Positions 23,420-34,671 of a stretch of DNA of 64,000 nt are shown here, one piece after another. How positions within the stretch are numbered: position 1 is the stretch's first letter; every line of letters begins with the position of its first letter. Source of the DNA: Vandiemenella viatica (lineage: Eukaryota > Arthropoda > Insecta > Orthoptera > Morabidae); NCBI GenBank assembly GCA_031002005.1, contig JARYHS010008074.1, positions 346,728,932 to 346,792,931 of the forward strand. The letters run 5' to 3'. The position numbers were made by a program, and so were the translations under genes. Below the pieces are notes generated by a model, which did no database searches, was not told the DNA's origin, and worked only from the letters and a program-made list of their open reading frames with translations.

Positions 23420-24150
23420 TGCTGCAGACACTCGGGGTTCACAGGAATACCTTATGCTTTGTTGGTCGCACTCCTGCCTGTTAGTTTGGATGAAAGGATT
23501 TCTTGGAAAAATTACTGCTCAGATTATGCTGGGGGGTTCAAACAATGTACAGCCCATAGTATGGGATGTAAAATAGGGGAGTTTCATTTAGTTTTGAAAT
23601 CAAAAAGTCGAGGAATTTAAGACCAAAAAAAAATTTAGTGTTTATTTTTTGTTGAATTTCATTCACACAAAAACTGGTACTATGGTAGTATTTTGATGGA
23701 GTTTCGAATAATGTATATCCCATTGTACCAGGGATAAAATAGGGTATTTTTCATTTTGATGTGAAGTCAGAAAAATGAAAAATTTAACATAAAAATGTTC
23801 AGAAATTTGGCAGTCTATCCATTTTTTGTGATCATAATTCATGAAAAAACTACTAGTTTGATTTTGACATGCTTTCAAATAGTGTACAGCTAATAGTGCC
23901 AGGATAAAATTTTGATGTAAGTTGAAAATTTGAGAAACTTAAGATAAAAATGTCCACAAATTGGTATCCATTTTTCAGTGAACTTAAATCATGTAAAAAC
24001 CACTACTGATGAGCTTTTCAATAGAGTACAGCTCAAGTGCTGAGGTAAAATAGGATATGTTTCATTTTAATGTGAAAGGGGAGATTTAAGATAAAAATGT
24101 TCATAAATTATTATCAATTTTTTGTCAAACCTGATTAATGCAAATTTACA
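23420..24150. repeat. Diverged tandem array, about 140-170 bp units
   Basis: The landmark GTACAGC-CATAGT followed by a GGATAAAATAGG-like block recurs at about 23542, 23709, 23880 and 24022. Each copy is followed by a TTTCATTTTGATGTGAA-like block and AAGATAAAAATGTTC. Spacing is about 167, 171 and 142 bp. Units are well diverged. No protein is encoded; the short frames are incidental. Confidence 0.7.
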
Positions 24151-24225
24151 GTTCGAATTCAGTTACTACTGGCAGTTGAAATGTTTACTATGGTTTCAGT
24201 ATACAAGCAGCATAATACTGTTTTT

Positions 24226-24260
24226 TTTTTTTTTTTCCTCTCTCTGTCTCTCTCTTTCTT
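24226..24260. repeat. T-run followed by TC-rich microsatellite
   Basis: About 17 T followed by TCTCTCTGTCTCTCTC. On the minus strand this is a GA-rich tract followed by an A-run; it does not mark an identifiable element. Confidence 0.8.
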
Positions 24261-24546
24261 AATTGTCATAGTAGTTTAACACTCAAGTTGAATGCAGTTG
24301 CAGGCAACAACTGATTTAACATATAATAACAATTCAACTTTTCTGAAACATTTGAAATGGAAGAGGGTTCCATAAATACCCCTTTTGGAGGAAAAATAAA
24401 AATTACTTAATATTTATTATGTTATCACTTATCAGTTAAATATATATTATTTTACAGATGTAGGTTAAATATTAGGTCATTTTCTTAGTTGTGTTTAACA
24501 TTTATTATGAAGACTGTGAAATCGAATAAATTAAAAGAAAACTCAC

Positions 24547-24740
24547 TATGTCAGGTGAAGAGACAGTGATAGCAGGCAATGGTGCTGATATTGTGCTATC
24601 CTTGGATGAAGCAGCCTTATTTATACGAGGCCTGAATGTATCCAGTGCACGGTGCCAACGGCGCTTTTTCCTTCCAGGACTGGGCTGGGGGCTAGATGAA
24701 AGAGGTATAGTACCACTTCCATAGTCACAGTCACTAGCCT
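24547..24740 (-). CDS. Host gene coding exon (downstream exon of the pair)
   Basis: On the minus strand a T-rich tract and GTAAGCAG acceptor precede 194 bp of open frame that ends at ATA followed by a GTGAGT donor. The exon starts with two bases that complete a codon and ends on a codon boundary (64 full codons). The peptide begins ASDCDYGSGTIPLSSSPQP and continues through SPGRKKRRWHRALDTFRP to SAPLPAITVSSPDI. It is Ser/Pro-rich with a strong basic cluster, like a flexible cytoplasmic segment of a large regulatory or scaffolding protein. Codon use and GC content differ from the flanking AT-rich DNA. Its start phase fits the end phase of the exon at 52031-52149. The gene is not recognised. Confidence 0.75.
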
Positions 24741-24834
24741 CTGCTTACATATAAAAACAGGCATCAATAGAACACATGTATAGTGTCTAGAAATATGAAA
24801 CTTAACCTAACTTAGTTAAGACTACACTGGCAGA

Positions 24835-25390
24835 AATTAAAAGTGCAACACCCAGACAGAAATTTTAGGAAACTGTAGATATATCCAGGGTTATCCCCAG
24901 AAGAAATGATAACGAATGGAAATGGATCAGGGGTTCATTAACTTTAGATACAGTTGTCAGTAAGAAGTGTGCCCCCCTTGAACACCTATACATTCATGGA
25001 TCCTTGCTGGCATTGAATCAATAAGTGTTTGGATGTCTTCTTGGGATATGTCTCTCTATGCCAGCCTGTCATGTGCAGTCAGTTGTTGCACAGTTTGTGC
25101 AGGGGGAAAATGTGATCTATTGTGTCTACTCCTGACATCCTAGGCATGCTCTTTTGGGGACAAATCTGGGGACTATGCAGTCCAAATTGTGACTGTTACC
25201 CATTGCAAGATTTGAGTTGTGATGACCACAGTATGGGGATGGGTATTATGTCATTGTAAGATGTGATTTGGTTGATGGACTTGAAGGGTATCACAATAGA
25301 GTGCAGCACCCCATCCACATACTGGTGGGTTGTCATTGTGCCTTCAACAACATGTAAGAACCAAGCTTGCAGTGGGGTGAGTGCATAAAC
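24835..25390 (-). pseudogene. Tc1-like transposase C-terminal relic with one terminal repeat
   Basis: The minus strand encodes, with several stops, WTA-SPDLSPKEHA (the last catalytic block of Tc1 transposases, cf. the WPARSPDLNPIEH pattern), TVQQLTAHDRLA, then ISQEDIQTLIDSMPARIHEC and a GVQGG end. The right end, at 24835 next to a TA dinucleotide (24833-24834), reads CACTGGCAGAAATTAAAAG, a plausible terminal inverted repeat. The catalytic N-terminal half and left end are gone or unrecognisable. The relic lies about 95 bp upstream of the host exon at 24547-24740. Confidence 0.72.
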
Positions 25391-25429
25391 TTGAATTTTA
25401 ACTGTGATCGTGCGTACGGTACCTAAGGC

Positions 25430-26200
25430 CTTACAGTTCTGACTTAGCTTTTAACACAGTCGCCACCGTAGTTTTAACCAAGAAACTAAGGAAAGGTGAA
25501 AGTTCAATGATGATTGTTCAGTTCTGGTATGATGAATATATTCTTTAAAAAATGTTACAAAGTCAGAATACTGCACAGGCAATCAGACAACCTTTCCAAA
25601 ACTATTTCACAGATTCGACTGACCATTCGAGCACGACCAAACCCCATGCTACCACTATTTCTTTGCTACATGAGTTCTTCAAAATAAAACTCCACCCATG
25701 ATGACAAAAATTCAACCGATACTAAACAACTTAGCAGTTTGCCATGCCACGAGCCCAGAGCTGGCCACCTTGCTACATAATGCGTCTATACCGACTAACT
25801 GCTGCTTCTTGAATGGGGCGAGAGTAGGTTCTGGAGGGGGTATTTATAGGATCGCCGCTTCTTGGACTGTGAGAACTTCCTTATCTTGATTTTCCCAGGG
25901 ACTTTATCCGATAGCTGATCAGTTTCAGACAAATGTTACGAAATCTAATTTGATCATGACAATAAAAATCATCCTAGCTCTCTGAAATTTTGGTAGTAGC
26001 AAGATACTGTTACAAACATCAAATTAAGTTATCATAAAAATTTTTGTAGCTTTAATAGTTTCGCCAGAAAAGAGTCATAAAGATGTGATTGCCTGTGATT
26101 ATTAAACAGAATAATTATCTAAGATTACTCCATAAATAACAGTTTATAAATTTAACGCCATTGTTGCTAAGGTCTCTTTGCTAGTTATTGCACGTTTCAC
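25430..26200 (-). mobile_element. Possible LTR remnant with TATA box
   Basis: On the minus strand, CCTATAAATA (plus 25841-25850) is followed by GC-richer sequence over about 150 bp. A TGGCGACTGTG word (plus about 25450) also occurs near the end of LTR-A. The arrangement, AT-rich upstream and GC-richer after the TATA box, mirrors LTR-A. Ends and target duplications were not found. Confidence 0.3.
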
Positions 26201-26209
26201 TTAATTAAA

Positions 26210-26265
26210 TTTAGCATAAGCTTGATAGTTTAGCATAAGCTTGATAGTTTAGCATAAGCTTGATA
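26210..26265. repeat. 19 bp tandem repeat, three copies
   Basis: TTTAGCATAAGCTTGATAG occurs three times head to tail, the last copy slightly altered. Noncoding. Confidence 0.92.
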
Positions 26266-26886
26266 ATTAGATTAATTTTAATACTATAGCATAGGTAAAC
26301 ATAGTGGTTTTAGTTATTTTGCAGTGTTCAATTCTTATATACCGTAAAAATTCAAATCACTAGTTCGAAATTCGATTGTTAAGGTTTTTTGTATCGTTCT
26401 ATATTAAGACTCTGTTCGGTTTAAAATAACACAGTTTTTAATTAATTAGTTCTGGAATACTAATAAAACAACTAGAAATTATAAATAATAAACATAAGTA
26501 TTCATATATAGCATCCAGTTGTTTACAATAGGTTAGTAAAGTATCGATATTTTAAGTTCCACTATTTATATCGCAATCGAGTTTACAACAACAAAAACAT
26601 ACGTTCTAGTAATTAACCTGTTTATTGTGAAATATAATTGTGTTTAATTGTCATCTAATACACTAAAATACAAACTTCCTTGCCTTATTTTATAAAAATA
26701 AAAGCTTTCATAAGTAACTAATTAGTTGTTATCCACATTAGCACTAAATAGTATCGGCTCTTCATCATAAGTTCGTTCCGAAATTCATAAGCTTAAGTTC
26801 ATTGGTTCTTAAGGAGTTTTATTACCTAGTTATTATTCATAAAGCTTAAATTTAACAGTTTAGTCGAGTATAGCGTCTATAATCTT
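26266..26886. other. No gene seen
   Basis: AT-rich sequence between a short tandem repeat and the next element. It may be U3 of the LTR-like remnant. Confidence 0.4.
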
Positions 26887-28145
26887 ACATATAAAAATCA
26901 ATGTTTGTGGGTTTGTTCATCTTCTATGCATTCCTATACCATTTATCAGATTGCAATGAAACTTTGGAGAGTTTTCGAGTGTGCGTCTGCGATGGCTCCT
27001 GTGAAAAAAAATTTCCAAAAAGTCACCCCCTATTCCCCATAACACCCCATAATTTAGGCAAAACCACATTTTTTATCCGATGGGAATTTGTACACTTATA
27101 CTTTAAAACAAACATAAAAATACTAACAACATACGGTTTCCGAATATTAATCCCCTCGTCCCCTTTCCACCCCCATAATTTTTTCACCCCATAATTTAGG
27201 CAATACCACATTTTTTATCCGATTTAGATAAGAATTTGTACACTTATACTTTAAAACAAACAGAAAAGTACTGACAACATACGGTTTCTGAATATTAATC
27301 CCCTCCTCCCCTTTCCACCCCCATAATTTTTTCACCCCATAATTTAGGCAATACCACATTTTTTATCCGATTTAGATAAGAATTTGTACACCTATACTTT
27401 AAAACAAACAGAAAAATACTGCCTATGTATGGTTTCCGAATATTCATCCCCTCTCCCCATTTCCAACCCCATTACGTTTTTACCCCATAATTTATGCAAA
27501 CCACATTTTTTATCCGATTTAGATAAGAATTTGTACACTTATATTTTAAAACAAACAGAAAAATACTGCCTATATATGGTTTCCCAATATTCATCCCCTC
27601 TCCTCCTTTCCAACCCCATTACGTTTTCACCCCATAATTTAGGCAAACCACATTTTTTATCCGATTTAGATAAGAATTTGTATACTTATACTTTAAAAAA
27701 GAGAAATACTGTACACATTAATTTCACATAAACCCAATCCCTCTCCTCTCTTTCCACCACCTTAATTACCCCCTCTTCCCCATAACACCCCATAATTTAA
27801 ACAAACCCGCAAACCATTCGTCCGTTTACGGTGAAGCTTTGGTGAGTTGTTGATGGGATGACGGAGAAGGTTCCTGTAAAAACAATTAAAAAACCCACCC
27901 CTCCTCCCCATAATTTAGACAAAACCACATATTTCATCAGATTTCAATGGGAATTTGCACACTTATACTTCGAAACAAACAGAAAAATACTGCCTGCATA
28001 TGTTTCCCAAAGCGCATCCCCTCTCACCCTTTCCAACTGAAAATAAATGAAACAGCAGTTTAAAATTTATGCGTAAATATTTTTTCATTTAATCTATGTG
28101 CCTACTCAAGTCCAGCAATAGTGAAGCATTACCGGGTCAGCTAGT
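26887..28145 (-). mobile_element. Non-autonomous element carrying a ~146 bp tandem array
   Basis: On the minus strand it starts CTAGCTGACCCGGTAATGC (28145) and ends ACATTGATTTTTATATGTAA (near 26887), end sequences typical of short dispersed elements in insects. Inside, six to seven tandem units are marked by CCCCATAATTTAGGCAA at about 27043, 27185, 27333, 27481, 27628, 27786 and 27904, a period of about 142-158 bp with a shorter last interval. Units also share TTTTATCCGATTTAGAT and ACACTTATACTTTAAAACAA. Peptides from the array are artefacts of repetition. A second element with the same kind of ends lies at 61855-62742. Confidence 0.62.
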
Positions 28146-28248
28146 ATTTAATAAAAAACATTAAAAATATAATATAAACTTTATTAGACTACTTTATCAA
28201 ATAAATTTAAGGTTTGTTTGGAAGGCGTTTGAAGTATTTGGGAAAATC

Positions 28249-29430
28249 ATGACTGGAAACTGTGGTGCCTGCTGTAGGTACGTTGCGAAGGGGATGGGTT
28301 GTAGTTTGTGTAAGAAGTGGTTTCACTGGGATTGTGGGGAAGAGGAAACGGGGGAAATAAATGAGGCTCTCCCATGGTTTTGTTCACTTTTTCTTATGGA
28401 GGATATGGTTTGGGAGATGGGCGAAACAATCATGGAGTTGCGTGAATGGATCAGGGTTCTTGAGGCTCGTCCTGAGGAGGCTCAGCCTCTGGAGGTGTGA
28501 CCTGTGGTGGCTCCGCCTGTTGAGGTTCAGCCTGTGGGGGCTCAGCCTTTGGAGGCTCACCCTGTGGATGCTCAGCCTATGGAGACTCAGACTGCGCAGG
28601 TACAGCCTGTGGGTGCTGAGCTTCTCGAGGCTCAGGCTGTAGAGGCTGAAAGTAGAGATAGTGGGTTGGAGGAAGTTGAGAAGGATGGGTGGGAGCTGGT
28701 AAAGGGTCATAGGAGAAATATAGTTAACAGGATGAAGAAGCCAGACACTTCAGTAATTGTGGGGCAAAATAGGTTTGACCTGTTGCCAGAGTCAGGAGGA
28801 GAAGAGCCTCATGTAGATGTAGGAGTAGGTAAGATGCAGCAGGCCTTTAGGAATAAGGGCGTGCAAGGCAAGAATAGGAAGAAAAGGGTTCTGCTGCTAG
28901 GTAGTAGCCATGGGAGAGGTGTAGGCCCTCTTCTGCAGAATCAGTTAGGTACAGGTTTCTAGGTCACAAGTTTTTTCAAACCTAGTGCAACATTAGGTCA
29001 GGTAATAGAGGATATAGGTTCACTTTGTAGGAATTTCACTAAGGACGATAGAGTAGTGATAGTGGGAGGGGTGGGGAATAGTATTGATAGAAACGTGAGT
29101 TATAGTATAGAGAGTGACCTGAGGAAGGTGGTGAAGGAGGCACAGCATACCAGGGTGGAGCTCATGCAGGTCCTAAGACGCCATGACCGGCCACAATTGA
29201 ACTACGCTGTGAGGCGTGTAAATGTGGAAACAGAAGTGCTACTTGGGAAAGGCATTAGTTCTGTGTTGGGGGTTGTGCCTGTAAACACCATAGGTAGGTG
29301 GGGTTTCACTAGACATGGCCTACACCTAAATAGAAGGGGGAAAGGACTACTTTCTGAGTTGTTAGCGAAAGCAGTAAGGGAGCCCATTTCCAGTGATGAT
29401 GGGGTCAGGACTGTGCCTTTTTTAGGTTAG
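28249..29430 (+). pseudogene. CR1 ORF1: PHD-like finger, Pro/Glu repeats and SGNH esterase domain
   Basis: The start ATG opens MTGNCGACCRYVAKGMGCSL, a PHD-like zinc finger (Cys pairs, then WFHWDC). A short degenerate repeat follows (EAQP, EVQPV, GAQPLEA and variants, about 28470-28640). The C-terminal half from about 28870 is esterase-like: KRVLLLGSSHGRGV (Ser block), RVVIVGGVGN and RHGLHLNRRGK (Asp/His block). Esterase-bearing ORF1 proteins are known in CR1 elements and are thought to assist retrotransposition. A TGA at 28498 and a TAG at 28961 interrupt it. Without them it would be about 390 codons. It lies about 60 bp upstream of ORF2. Confidence 0.85.
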
Positions 29431-29486
29431 GGGCTGCTGGTGAAGGGACGGAAACAGATGATCAAAATGATACTGATTGTAGATCC

Positions 29487-32370
29487 ATGATGAGAAAGAT
29501 CATAGATGTTAAAGAAATAAATGAAGTTGCTGAAACAATAACTGGCTGGGGTAAATCTGGGAAAGAGGAGATAAATGCTGAAAATATAAAGCCAGTAATA
29601 AGGGTGTTAATGGTAAACTGTAGAAGTATAATGGACAAAGTAATCGAATTTGCAAACTTAATACAGATACACGAACCACAAGTAATAATTGGCGTAGAGA
29701 GTTGGTGAAAAGAAGAGGTACTAGACACTGAGGTTCTTCCTGATGGTTTCAGAGTGTACCGCAGAGATAGAGGAGCAATTGGTGGAGGAGTCTTCATACT
29801 AATTAGCAAAAACTACCACAGTTCACTGGCATTCATAGATCAATACCACGAGTTACTTCTGGTAGATTTCTGGGGTAATAAAAAATAAAAAATCAGGGGG
29901 TTGGCTGCTTACCGCAGTGGAAGAATGACAGATGAAGATGAGGCTCTTGGGGAGAAATTAAATTCATACTCAGATTTCAGAGGTGAGAATAGAATGGTCA
30001 TTATTGGTGGGGATTTAAATTTACCAGGTGTTAACTGGGAATGAAATAAGATTAATAACACCCGGGAACAAAGATTTGCAAATACCTTAATAAGGGAAGG
30101 AGGATTTACACAAGTGGTAGAGAAAAACACTAGGGGGCAAAATATTTTGGATATATTCCTAATAAAGCCCAATGATAACCTCGTGGTGTGTCAAGTAACG
30201 GAAGGAATAAGTGATCATGACGCAGTTCTGATGGATTTTAGAGGATTCAGTGAACCAGCAGCAAAACTGAAGGGGGAAATAGGTACAATTATAAAAAGGC
30301 ACAGATTTCAAATTTGAAGAGATATTTCAGAGAACATTACAGCAAATGGAAGTACAGTAGAATCAAGGTGGGAAGAGTTCAAGGAGATAATAAGAAAGGG
30401 GGAAGAAAAATTCATTCCAAAGCAGAAAATAAAGAGAAGTAGAGAACCTGTGTACTATAATAGGGAAGTGAGGATGTTAAAGAGGTTGGTACAAAGAGAA
30501 CATAACAGAGTTAAGAGACAGCAGGGTAGTAGGGAATATTTGAAACAACTAAACAAGGACTTAATAACAGCAAAGAAAGTGGCTAAAGATGGGCTTATGA
30601 AGAGTATTGTCAGTGCAGGAGGACCATTGACTGATGCATCTAGAAATTTCCATGGCTATATCAGGAAACTGAGGGGAAGGGAGGTTGTAGAGATGCTCAT
30701 AGATAAGGATGGAGAAGTAGTTACTGAGGATTTGAAAAAGGCAGAGATTTTAAGTAATTGGTTTAGTGAGAGCATTAGGGACAATGAATCAGAAACGGGA
30801 AGGTCTAATTCGGAGAACGAGCTTAACAATACGATTAGAAATGAAGATACTACAAAATTTGAAATGCATTCTGAAGAAATCATGAAGGAAATAAGAAAGC
30901 TGAAAACACATAAGGGGGCTGGTGCAGATAATATTACTACAGATATCTTAAAGATAGCCGGATGTGACATTGTACCTTATCTTGAAATATTATTTAAATT
31001 GAGTCTGGATACTTGCTGCTTACCACAAGACTGGAAAAGTGCGATAGTAGTACCGGTACATAAAGGAGGGGTGAGAAATAGAGTCGAAAATTACAGGCCA
31101 ATCAGTTTGACTTCAGTGGTAGGTAAATTAATGGAAAGATTGATATGCAACCACATCAGAAATATATGTGAGGAACGTAAGTGATTTTCAAGTAGGCAGC
31201 ATGGGTTCAGGCAAGGATATTCATGCGAATCTCAGTTGGTGGGATATATGCAAGATATTTCAGATGAAATGGACAAGGGAGGCCAAATTGATAGTGTAGC
31301 ACTAGATCTTTCAAAGGCGTTTGACAGAGTAAGCCACAAAATGGTAGTAAATAAGGTAAAAAACTATTGGAGTGGATGGGAAAGTGATTGCTGGGTAGAA
31401 GAATTTTTAAAAGGTAGAAAACAGAAAGTTAGGGTAGGAAATGCGGAATCAAAGAAAGTGGAAGTAAAAATGGGAGTGCCGCAGGGTAGCGTATTGGGAC
31501 CATTGCTATTCATTATTCTAATGAATAATTGTGTTGATTGTTTACTATCTGAAATTAGATTGTTTGCAGATGACATAATGCTGTATAAAAGGATCAAAAC
31601 GATAGAGGACTCTAAAAGGTTGCAGGGTGATCTGGACAGGATATCTAGTTGGGTTGGTAAACATGGGATGAAAATAAATGCAAAGAAGAGCCAGCTAATT
31701 AGATACACAAATAAAAAACAAAAGGTTAATTATGAATATAAGGTGGGGGAAGAATTGCTTGCCGAAGACTTGAAATGTAAATATCTTGGCATTACATTTG
31801 ATAACAAGCTTAACTGGGCAGGACACATTGGACAGGTTTCAAAATTCGGCACTTGTTGGAGAGAGTGATGAGGGGATGTGTGAGAGAAGTAAAGGAATTG
31901 GGTTACAAAACTTTGGTCAGACCATTGCTCGAATATGGTAGTGTAGTATGGGACCCAAATTTTGAGTATCAAATACAGGAGTTGGAGAAGGTGCAAAGAA
32001 GGGCTGCTAGATTTGTTTCTGGAAATTATCGCAGAATGCAATCAGTGACAGATATGATAAAGGAGCTGGAATGGGATTCATTGCAAAACAGGAGGAGGAT
32101 GAAGAGGGTAATGGGAGTGTACAGGGCGTAAACTGGCGATGAGGCATGGAAAGATATTGCAATAGGTATGAAAAGTAGTTCATGGAAGGGAAAAGATGAC
32201 CATGACCACAAGCTGGCACTCGATTTCAGGCACAAGAGTGTGGGAAGATTTTCTTTTTAGGTAAGGGTGTCAGGGATTGGAATCAGTTACCAAGGGGAAT
32301 GATGAATAACCTACCAAAAACGTTAAAAGAATTTAAAATTAAAATTTGTAGAGGGCAAATGTAGGTGAGT
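29487..32370 (+). pseudogene. CR1 ORF2: APE endonuclease and reverse transcriptase
   Basis: The endonuclease begins VIRVLMVNCRSIMDKVIEF, with GVESW for the usual ETW, IGGDLNLPGVNWE and ISDHDAVLM. RT shows RNRVENYRPISLTSVVGK, the motif A block VALDLSKAFDRVSHKMV, MGVPQGSVLGPLLF and the catalytic LFADDIMLY (about 31558-31584). The thumb has KYLGITFDNKLNW and RAARFVSGNYRRMQSVTDM. The end shows the KICRGQM signature. Stops lie in the endonuclease (after GVESW, NKK, NWE and FQI) and before the HGFRQG block. A small deletion shifts frame at about 31840. With ORF1 it is the longest CR1 here and a reference for the seven other fragments. Confidence 0.92.
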
Positions 32371-32455
32371 GAAGGATAGCGGGAAGTTGGGTATGTAGGG
32401 AAATTGCCACCGGAGCGTGTGCTCCATTGCAATTAAAATAAATTAAATTAAATAC
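32371..32455 (+). mobile_element. CR1 3' end with AATTA-type tail
   Basis: The block GCCACCGGAGCGTGTGCTCC is followed by ATTGCAATTAAAATAAATTA, the conserved 3' terminus. The same end occurs at 49018-49072 and, inverted, at 9960-10020. A short tandem tail instead of long poly-A is typical of CR1-group LINEs. Confidence 0.85.
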
Positions 32456-32519
32456 AGCCTGCAGTAACATTATTATTTTTTTGGTTATTAAATATTAACT
32501 CTCTTATCAATTTAACTTT

Positions 32520-32715
32520 AAATTGTTAATTTCCAGTTTCATAACTGTTTTTCCGTAGGCATTCAAGACATGCTTGCAGATTTATTATGTTATTATGGAA
32601 CAATACAATACAATATGTCTTAGATGTTAATAATATACATATATGTAAAAACATTAGGCCACAGAAGTTAGTGGTCTACAGCATATTTTTTGTTAATTTA
32701 CTGGTCCTCGAGATA
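32520..32715 (+). repeat. Dispersed repeat, copy 2
   Basis: Shares CAGTTTCATAACTGT, AACATTAGGCC and TTTACTGGTCCT with 8960-9110, in the same order and strand, with a longer interior. Noncoding. Confidence 0.55.
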
Positions 32716-33374
32716 AATTTTATTTCTAGGTTGTTTGAGGGTAACAGGTCATAAATTTTCTGTACAAGATGGGTATGCAAGAGTTCTTTATCATCTACTT
32801 ATTATAGTGTAATTTAGCTGTCTAGATATGAGTGCTAAACTTGGAATCAAGTATATTATCATAATCTGATATTGTCATATTGTTAACTACTAAACCATAT
32901 AATTCCACATGGTACTGCTCATACTTGAGCCAATAAAGTTGTTACATTGCTTCTCACAACCCTATTTCAGGATCCCATATCCCACCTGCAGTGGAGCCCT
33001 GTTGTTGTAGCTATATTGTCTGTTGGTGGGTGTTAGTGGATGTCTGTTCATCAAAGACCTCTAGGTCATAAATGGAATTAGTTGTAAACTTTAAATTTAT
33101 ATATGTTATGTATTTTATTGAGCCAACACTGAATATTGTACTTGAAATTTTGTAAAATTTTATTCTAGGAAAGTCCAATTCAAGTAAAAGGGCCAAAAGA
33201 TGTATTTTGATGCATTTGAGATATCGTTGTTTAGACTTCTTCAAGTATTGTAATAGAACAAATATAAATGGCCATAAAAGTTATCGGTTTTAGGCAATTT
33301 TTGTTGCCAGTTCTATCTGGAAACACTATTTGTTTGGAACATGAAATTTGTTTGCAATATTTAAACAACAAAAA
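32716..33374. other. No gene seen
   Basis: AT-rich intronic sequence with no coding signal or repeat ends. It ends just before the TA target of mariner. Confidence 0.5.
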
Positions 33375-33376
33375 TA

Positions 33377-34669
33377 CGAGGGTCATCCACAAAGTAAGTT
33401 CCATTTCTATTTCTATCCGCGGCAATGCTACAATCTCAGTTCCGAGCATGCGCAACAGTTACTCTGATTCAAGGAGAAGACATGTACGCCATTTTCAGAT
33501 CGCTGCTGCCGACGTGTGCTTTGTAGTGCTTCTTTACAATGTCAGCCGTAATTGAAAATGCCTCCGCATGTGAAATCAGATCTGTGATTAAACCAAAGGA
33601 AATTCATCGGCAAATCTGCTAGGTTTACGGACAAAATGCTATGAGTGATTCAATGGTTAGAGGATGGGTCAGACTGTTCAATGAAGGACGTGATCAAGTG
33701 CACGACGAAGAACGAAGTGGACGCCTTCTGTGGTTACTGATGAACTGGTTCACACAATTGAAGAGAAGATTAAGCACTTAGTGCCCTAGCTATTTAAATT
33801 CCGCAATTCTCACGATCACTAATTCATGAAATTATTACTGAAAAACAGAAATTTCAAAAACTTTGCTCACGTTGGGTACCCAAAATTTTTACTGAACAAC
33901 ACAAAAAACAACGGATGGGCAGTGCACTTCAGTGTTTGACACGCTACAGTGAAAAAGGCGATGGTTTTCTTTCTCGGGTAGTCACGGGGGATGAAACTTG
34001 GGTATTTTACAACACCCCTGAAACAAAATGGCAATCAATGGAATGGAATCACACTTCAACCACAATGAAGGGTAAGCCTAAGCAAATGTTGACACCTCGA
34101 AAAGTCATGTGCACCGTTTTTTGGGACAGAAAAGGAATTTTGCTGATTGATTTCTTACCACGATGCCAAACAATCGATGCACATGGTTACTGCGAGATCA
34201 TTAAGAAATTGTGCCGTGCAATACAGCACAAGCACCGAGGATTACTGTCAGAAGATGTTGTTTTTTTTTCAATGATAATTCCCGACCTCACACGGCGAAT
34301 GTGACCAAACAACTCTTACAGGAATTTCACTGGGACGTGTTCGATCATCCTCCGTACAGCCTGGACCTCGCTACTAGCGACTTTCATTTCTTCTTACAGC
34401 TAAAATTTATCCTTGGTTGTCAACACTTCAATGATGATGTCGAGCTGAAAGAACATGTTACCATATGGTTGAATATACAGGCGGCAACCTTCTATGGAGA
34501 AGGCAAACAAAAACTTGTGCCACGCTATGACAAGTGCCTACAAAATTTTGGAAGCTATGTAGAAAAGTAGTTTAACAGTTGTAGATTTTTGTACAATAAA
34601 TATTTTTTCTGTATCTGTACACATTTGTTTTATATAACCAAATGGAACTTACTTTGTGGACATACCTCA
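33377..34669 (+). mobile_element. Mariner transposon with both ends
   Basis: A 1293 bp unit is flanked by TA (33375-33376 and 34670-34671). Its ends are about 30 bp imperfect inverted repeats sharing GTCCACAAAGTAAGTTCCAT (one base different on the left). Length, TA target and transposase all fit a complete mariner. Confidence 0.93.
33539..34570 (+). pseudogene. Mariner transposase, broken
   Basis: It runs from MSAVIENASACEIRSVIK to NFGSYVEK, about 343 codons, the usual mariner length. The N-terminal helix-turn-helix region (EIHRQIC, SDSMVRGWVRLFNEGR) is followed by WVPKIFTEQHKKQRMGSAL. The DD34D catalytic residues are present: Asp in TGDETW, Asp in NDNSRPHT (usual HDN changed to NDN), and Asp in SLDLATSDFHFF (usual SPDLAPSD changed). 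A TAG follows RQIC, the frame shifts near 33730 and again in the T-run at 34260. It would cut and paste the element between TA sites; this copy cannot make the protein. Confidence 0.93.
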
Positions 34670-34671
34670 TA

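Noticed and set aside
26901..28040. Series of similar frames suggesting a repetitive protein
   Set aside because: The similarity comes from the noncoding 146 bp tandem array. The frames differ between strands and units and contain stops.
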